From Pedobacter petrophilus (lineage in GTDB: Bacteria; Bacteroidota; Bacteroidia; Sphingobacteriales; Sphingobacteriaceae), in assembly GCF_009674725.1 (NCBI RefSeq), contig NZ_WKKH01000036.1, forward strand, positions 1 to 45,493: a stretch of 45,493 nucleotides of DNA, given 5' to 3'. The position numbers and the translations under genes are program-made. The stretch's first letter is position 1. Each line of letters opens with the position of its first letter. The notes beneath the pieces are model-generated. The model did no database searches. It was given only the letters and a program-made list of their open reading frames with translations, and was not told the origin of the DNA. Below, one piece after another: positions 41,322 to 45,493 of this stretch.

Positions 41322-42500
41322 ATGATTACTGTAGAGCAGGCCAAACAAATTATCGCTGATAGCATTAGCCATCTCGAACCTGTAAATATCCCGCTTAACC
41401 AGGCAGCCAGACATATTTTAGCTGCTGATATCTATGCGACATTTGACATTCCGGCTTTCAGACAATCATCTATGGATGGTTATGCAATTAAATATGAGGA
41501 GTCGTTAAAAACCTATACACTGGTTGGCGAAATGGCTGCTGGAGCAAGTCAGCCTTTAACCATAAGAAAAGGAGAAACCAGCAGGATTTTTACCGGCGCA
41601 CCACTTCCTGACGGTGCAGACACCGTGATTATGCAGGAGAAGATTTCCCGATCGTCTGATCAGATTACCATTGAAGATCCTAAAGCAACACCAGGGTTAA
41701 ATGTGAGGGAAAAAGGTGCGGAAATAAAAGCCGGTGTACTGGCCATGCAGGCAGGAAGTTTGCTTACACCAGCAGCATTAGGCTTTCTGGCCGGAATTGG
41801 CATTTGCGAAGTCACCGTTTTTCCAATGCCTAAAGTTAGCATCATCCTTACGGGGAATGAATTACAGCAACCGGGGAAACCGCTGGCATTTGGCCAGGTA
41901 TATGAATCCAATTCTTATTCACTTTCGGCTGCCTTAAAATTAGAAGGCGTTCATGATATAGCGGTGCATTGGGTAAATGATAACCTGGAGTCGTTGACTG
42001 AAATGCTTCATATGGCGTTGGACCAAAGCGATGTTGTATTGCTTACGGGAGGCGTGAGTGTGGGCGATTATGATTATGTAATTGCTGCCGCTGAACAATG
42101 TGGCATTGACCAGCAGTTTCATAAAATAAAGCAAAAACCAGGCAAGCCCTTATATTTTGGCACAAAGGATCAAAAACTTGTTTTTGGTTTGCCTGGGAAT
42201 CCATCTTCTGTATTAAGTTGTTATTACAATTACGTTTTACCCGCAATAAAATCGCTTTCAAAACTAGAAAACAGTGTCAGAGAACTTGAAGCAGAACTTG
42301 AAGTTGATTACGAAAAACCAATCGGACTCACCCATTTTTTAAAAGGAATTTATACCGATGGAAAAGTGACGCCCTTGAATGCGCAGGAATCATTTCGCTT
42401 AAGTTCTTTTGCCCAATCAAACTGTCTGATTCGCTTAAATGAAGATCAGCAGCATTTTATTGCGGGAGATACAGTAATGGTGGCGTTGCTCCCACACTAA
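41322..42500 (+). CDS. moeA: Molybdopterin molybdotransferase
   Basis: The 392-residue enzyme inserts molybdate into adenylylated molybdopterin. Family blocks are DIPAFRQSSMDGYAI, IFTGAPLPDGADTVIMQE, IILTGNELQQPG, VVLLTGGVSVGDYDY and KPGKPLYFGTKDQKLVFGLPGNPSSVL. Its start codon directly follows the moaA stop codon. The partner Mog/MoaB activity, which adenylylates molybdopterin, is provided by the C-terminal half of the last gene of this run. A 114-bp gap separates it from moaD, which might hold an internal promoter. Confidence 0.97.
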   Translation: MITVEQAKQIIADSISHLEPVNIPLNQAARHILAADIYATFDIPAFRQSSMDGYAIKYEESLKTYTLVGEMAAGASQPLTIRKGETSRIFTGAPLPDGADTVIMQEKISRSSDQITIEDPKATPGLNVREKGAEIKAGVLAMQAGSLLTPAALGFLAGIGICEVTVFPMPKVSIILTGNELQQPGKPLAFGQVYESNSYSLSAALKLEGVHDIAVHWVNDNLESLTEMLHMALDQSDVVLLTGGVSVGDYDYVIAAAEQCGIDQQFHKIKQKPGKPLYFGTKDQKLVFGLPGNPSSVLSCYYNYVLPAIKSLSKLENSVRELEAELEVDYEKPIGLTHFLKGIYTDGKVTPLNAQESFRLSSFAQSNCLIRLNEDQQHFIAGDTVMVALLPH

Positions 42501-42614
42501 GTTATTGGTTTTATCAGCTTATATTCGCAACTGAATATTTGATACTTATGTTAATAATTTTAAGCCGGTTTCTTAAAGAATCAGTTAAAATAAATATGCT
42601 TAAACTAAATTAAT

Positions 42615-42848
42615 ATGAAATTAGAAATCATCAGCTTTGGTAAAATTTCTGAATTTATTACCGGGCAGGAAATTGAAGTTTCAGAAATCGACAATACCGA
42701 TCAGCTTCAGCAGTATTTAGAAACATCTTTTCCCCAATTGTTAGGAATGAAATATAAGCTGGCGGTGAATCAAAATATTATTCAGGCCAATCAGCAACTT
42801 ACAGAAAACGATCAGGTGGCCATTATGCCACCATTTTCAGGAGGTTAA
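42615..42848 (+). CDS. moaD: Molybdopterin synthase sulfur carrier subunit
   Basis: The 77-residue ubiquitin-fold protein ends in PPFSGG; the C-terminal Gly-Gly is adenylylated and then thiocarboxylated to supply sulfur for the dithiolene. NDQVAIMPPFSGG is the typical MoaD end. Four bp separate it from the E1-type activating enzyme, and the catalytic subunit moaE is two genes downstream. Confidence 0.95.
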   Translation: MKLEIISFGKISEFITGQEIEVSEIDNTDQLQQYLETSFPQLLGMKYKLAVNQNIIQANQQLTENDQVAIMPPFSGG

Positions 42849-42852
42849 TTTA

Positions 42853-43959
42853 ATGGATCAGGAACGATACAGCAGGCAGCTGATTTTGAAAGGATTTGGA
42901 ATAGCGGCACAGGAAAAACTTGGCAATGCCCGCGTATTGGTTATTGGCGCAGGAGGTTTAGGCTGCCCCATATTGCAATATCTGGCTGCAGCAGGTGTTG
43001 GCAAAATCGGTATGGTTGATGATGATATTGTTTCACTCTCAAATCTTCACCGGCAAATTCTTTTCGATACCAGCGACGTTGGGAAACCTAAAGTACAGGT
43101 AGCGGCACAGAAACTCCGAACAATGAACCCTGATATTTTAATTCAGGAACATCGCCTGCGTTTGAATCAACATCACATTTTTGATTTGCTGGAAAGTTAT
43201 GATTTAATAATAGATGGTACCGATAATTTTGAATCAAGATATTTAATTAATGATGCTTGTGCGCTTCTTCAAAAACCATTGGTATTTGCAGCGGTATCGG
43301 GTTTTGAAGGGCAACTGGCTATTTTTAATGTGGAAGATAAAGATGGTGTTGCTACAAATTACCGCGACCTCTTCCCTATTCCGCCCAAAAATGGTGAGGT
43401 TTTGAACTGTGCCGAAAACGGCATTTTAGGCGTGCTGCCAGGAATTATTGGAACAATGGCTGTGGCCGAGACGATTAAACTAATCACCGGAACCGGCAAG
43501 CCGCTGATTAATAAATTACTCCACTATAATTTGCTTAATCAATCGCAATATGAACTAAATATTTCACCAGCAGGCAATTATGATTTACCCAACAGCAAAG
43601 CAGATTTTCTAATGATAAATTACGATCAAACTTGCGCCACGGCATCGGTTTTTGAAGAAATAGATGTAGCGCAAATGCAGCGTTTACAAACACAGGAGGC
43701 CGCTTTGGTAATCGATGTGCGGGAGAAACACGAATTCCCGATCCTGGATAAAGAAGTTTACCTGCAAGTGCCAATGTCTGAATTTGACGCCTTTCTGCAA
43801 AACAATATCGAAGCCCAAAACATTGTACTGCTTTGTCAGCATGGCATCAGAAGTGTAGCAGCTGCTGAATTATTGCAGGAAAAATACGGCAATACAAAGA
43901 AAATTTACAGCTTAAAAGGCGGCATTTCAAAGTGGAGAAATCACTTTCTAAAAAAATAA
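42853..43959 (+). CDS. moeZ: MoaD-activating E1-type adenylyltransferase fused to rhodanese
   Basis: The 368-residue protein has a MoeB/ThiF domain (residues 1 to about 240) and a rhodanese domain (about 270-366). The first has RYSRQLILKGFG, VLVIGAGGLGCPILQYLAAAGVG and VDDDIVSLSNLHRQILF for ATP binding, with the thioester-type cysteine in LNCAENGILGVLPGIIG (Cys186). The second has VIDVREKHEF and active cysteine in CQHGIRS (Cys328). The zinc-binding cysteines of most MoeB proteins are missing: the first pair reads NYRD (169-172) where C-x-x-C is usual, and no second pair is seen near 235-250. The fusion activates MoaD and delivers persulfide sulfur to it. It overlaps nothing but lies 1 bp before moaE. 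Confidence 0.92.
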   Translation: MDQERYSRQLILKGFGIAAQEKLGNARVLVIGAGGLGCPILQYLAAAGVGKIGMVDDDIVSLSNLHRQILFDTSDVGKPKVQVAAQKLRTMNPDILIQEHRLRLNQHHIFDLLESYDLIIDGTDNFESRYLINDACALLQKPLVFAAVSGFEGQLAIFNVEDKDGVATNYRDLFPIPPKNGEVLNCAENGILGVLPGIIGTMAVAETIKLITGTGKPLINKLLHYNLLNQSQYELNISPAGNYDLPNSKADFLMINYDQTCATASVFEEIDVAQMQRLQTQEAALVIDVREKHEFPILDKEVYLQVPMSEFDAFLQNNIEAQNIVLLCQHGIRSVAAAELLQEKYGNTKKIYSLKGGISKWRNHFLKK

Positions 43960-43960
43960 C

Positions 43961-44404
43961 ATGAGTGAAAAAAAGATAAAAAACATCTTTATGGATGGCG
44001 CAATTAGTCCGGCTTTTATAGCAGATAGTATTGCTCAGCATTCAACAAAAACCGCTATTGGCGGTCACAGTATATTTATGGGTCAGGTAAGGCGCGATGA
44101 AATAAACGGGAAATTCGTAGCAGCCATCGACTATACCACTTACCAGGAAGTGGCGCTGGCTAAGATGCATGAGATCCGGGAGGCCATTTTTGAGAAATAT
44201 CCGTTAAGCTGTATGCATGTGCACCACAGTTTGGGCAAGATCAAAGCCGGCGAAATTTGTCTGTTTGTATTCACCTCTTCTGCGCATAGAAAGCCTGCCA
44301 TAGATGCTTGCAATGAACTGGTGGAACGCATTAAGGCAGAATTACCAATTTGGGGAAAAGAAATATTTGAAGACGAATCGCATCAATGGAAGGAAAACAT
44401 TTAA
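43961..44404 (+). CDS. moaE: Molybdopterin synthase catalytic subunit
   Basis: The 147-residue subunit combines with MoaD to convert precursor Z (cPMP) into molybdopterin. The family blocks are GGHSIFMGQVRRDEINGK, IDYTTYQEVALAKMHEIRE, and the C-terminal AHRKPAIDACNELVERIK followed by ELPIWGKEIFEDESHQW, with the catalytic Lys in GKE and the Arg-Lys of HRK. It starts one base after the moeZ stop and ends one base before the moaC-mog fusion. Confidence 0.96.
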   Translation: MSEKKIKNIFMDGAISPAFIADSIAQHSTKTAIGGHSIFMGQVRRDEINGKFVAAIDYTTYQEVALAKMHEIREAIFEKYPLSCMHVHHSLGKIKAGEICLFVFTSSAHRKPAIDACNELVERIKAELPIWGKEIFEDESHQWKENI

Positions 44405-44405
44405 G

Positions 44406-45314
44406 ATGGTAAACATTACTAAAAAATCAAATTCATTACGAATTGCGATTGCCACGGCTACCGTTAAAGTTTCTAAACAGGAAACCATTGATGCAGTGGT
44501 ACAACGGAAAATCCCTAAAGGAGATGTTTTTGAATTTGCCAGGGCTGCAGGGTTATTTGGCGTTAAAAAAACGAGTGATGTTATTCCGGACTGCCATCCG
44601 CTCCCGATTGAATTCACTTCGATTACTTATGAAGTTGAAGGATTAAACATCATCATTTCTGTAGAAGTGCATACCATTTACAAAACCGGTGTAGAGGTTG
44701 AAGCCATGCATGGTGCATCTGTTTCGGCATTAACCATGTATGATATGCTAAAGCCAATTGATAAAGGAGTTGAAATTCAGAACATTCGCCTGCTTAAAAA
44801 GTCTGGTGGAAAATCTGACTTCAAAAACCTTAAATTCCCTGAATTAAAGGCGGCTGTAGTGGTTTGCTCTGATTCTGTATTTGGGAAAACCGCAGAAGAC
44901 CATTCGGGTAAAGCCATTATCGCCAGGCTGGAACAATTTGGGATTGAAACAGCGCAATATACGGTTGTACCAGATGAAGTTGAAGCGATCCAGGATACGG
45001 CTAAAGAACTTTCCAACAGCAACATCAGTCTTCTTATTTTTACCGGCGGAACGGGCCTTTCACCAAGAGACGTAACTCCTGAAGCGATAAGTCCTTTAAT
45101 CGACCGCAAAATTGAGGGCATTATGGAGACCGCCCGAACTTATGGACAAGAACGAATGCCTTATGCGATGTTATCAAGAGGAGTCGCAGGTTTTATTGGT
45201 GATACCCTGGTATTAACTTTTCCAGGATCAAAAAATGGTGTAGAAGAATATATCGATGCTTTATTCCCACAAATTTTACACCTTTTTAAAGTAAATAAGG
45301 GTCAGAAACATTAA
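44406..45314 (+). CDS. moaCB: Bifunctional MoaC / MogA-type protein
   Basis: The 302-residue protein fuses two steps of cofactor synthesis. Residues 1 to about 145 are MoaC (cyclic pyranopterin monophosphate synthase), with TSDVIPDCHPLPIEFT containing His64 and TMYDMLKPIDKG containing Asp113 and Lys116. Residues 147-302 are a Mog/MoaB domain (molybdopterin adenylyltransferase), with VVVCSDSVFGKTAEDHSGK, LLIFTGGTGLSPRDVTPEAI and FPGSKNGVEEYIDALFPQI. The usual MoaC block [22 protein letters not shown] is diverged to ARAAGLFGVKKTSDVIPDCHPL. I start at Met 44406, one base after the moaE stop; the open frame extends further upstream, but that part overlaps moaE. It is the last gene of the run. Confidence 0.95.
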   Translation: MVNITKKSNSLRIAIATATVKVSKQETIDAVVQRKIPKGDVFEFARAAGLFGVKKTSDVIPDCHPLPIEFTSITYEVEGLNIIISVEVHTIYKTGVEVEAMHGASVSALTMYDMLKPIDKGVEIQNIRLLKKSGGKSDFKNLKFPELKAAVVVCSDSVFGKTAEDHSGKAIIARLEQFGIETAQYTVVPDEVEAIQDTAKELSNSNISLLIFTGGTGLSPRDVTPEAISPLIDRKIEGIMETARTYGQERMPYAMLSRGVAGFIGDTLVLTFPGSKNGVEEYIDALFPQILHLFKVNKGQKH

Positions 45315-45493
45315 TCTGCCCCTCATACGTCCTCCTGAACTTGTTTCAGGATCTTTTATCACAATCTTTAAAATTAGAAACATTAAGAAATTAAGGCCAT
45401 TAAGATAAGTCCTCCAGAGATTGTAAAATGAACTGTGTCAGTTAAGGAATTAAGAATTTGATTTTTTAACTTTATGATACAGATTATGAGTGA
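45315..45493. other. Intergenic end of the window
   Basis: Downstream of the moaC-mog fusion. It holds the REP-like unit at 45325-45357 and three copies of ATTAAG with short spacers around 45380-45404. No start of a next gene is seen before the window ends. Confidence 0.4.
45325..45357 (-). repeat. REP-like palindromic repeat, single unit
   Basis: The stretch CGTCCTCCTGAACTTGTTTC followed by AGGATCTTTT is the reverse complement of the second unit of the blocks at 1881-2109 apart from a few substitutions. CCTGAA and TTCAGG form the arms of a 5-nt-loop hairpin. It lies just after the last Moco gene and could be its terminator. Confidence 0.7.

Overview
The window looks like a chromosomal segment of a Bacteroidota bacterium, most likely Sphingobacteriaceae (Pedobacter-like). 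The evidence is a SusC/SusD pair, promoters of the TAnnTTTG type, weak Shine-Dalgarno signals, about 40% GC, and families typical of this group (TssD of the Bacteroidota type VI system, DUF2490, large MscS, CarboxypepD-TonB receptors). No rRNA, tRNA, CRISPR array, insertion sequence or prophage was recognised.

Layout. Positions 1-76 carry the first 25 codons of a type VI secretion tube gene (tssD, minus strand) cut by the window edge. Next come a lipoprotein and a 1 kb gene-poor stretch with REP-like palindromic repeats. From 2.1 to 6.1 kb, minus-strand genes encode an AraC regulator with an aldo/keto reductase, a DUF2461 protein and a YciF-like ferritin-fold protein. Among them is a plus-strand small-RNA candidate with its own promoter and terminator (about 5160-5258). 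From 6.2 to 9.7 kb lies a tight glf-glycosyltransferase-glycoside hydrolase operon (galactofuranose metabolism). From 10.1 to 13.0 kb, on the plus strand, are pncC, an internally duplicated membrane protein and a Rieske/FAD oxidoreductase. This oxidoreductase is followed directly by a 570-bp array of six alternating hairpin repeats. From 13.7 to 18.3 kb are mixed small genes: a membrane protein, a MaoC dehydratase, an orphan GAF-PAS-PAS sensor and two small exported proteins. From 19.1 to 27 kb are a cytoplasmic alpha-amylase and a minimal SusC-SusD-sulfatase locus. From 27.5 to 31.7 kb are envelope and stress membrane proteins (holin-III-like, a YihY fusion, a large MscS channel).

The last 14 kb form a molybdenum island. 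It encodes a three-subunit molybdenum hydroxylase (paoABC-like) with a DUF2490 protein, a molybdate ABC transporter (modABC, on the opposite strand), and an eight-gene run: xdhC, a mocA-like cytidylyltransferase, moaA, moeA, moaD, a MoeB-rhodanese protein, moaE and a moaC-mog fusion. Together these cover molybdate uptake, molybdopterin synthesis, metal insertion, probable CMP addition, sulfuration and chaperoning, and one client enzyme.

The most unusual material is not protein coding: the hairpin array at 13.0-13.6 kb, whose stem changes keep RNA pairing on one strand only; the small RNA near 5.2 kb; the paired REP-like elements; and several strong orphan hairpins or palindromes in intergenic regions.
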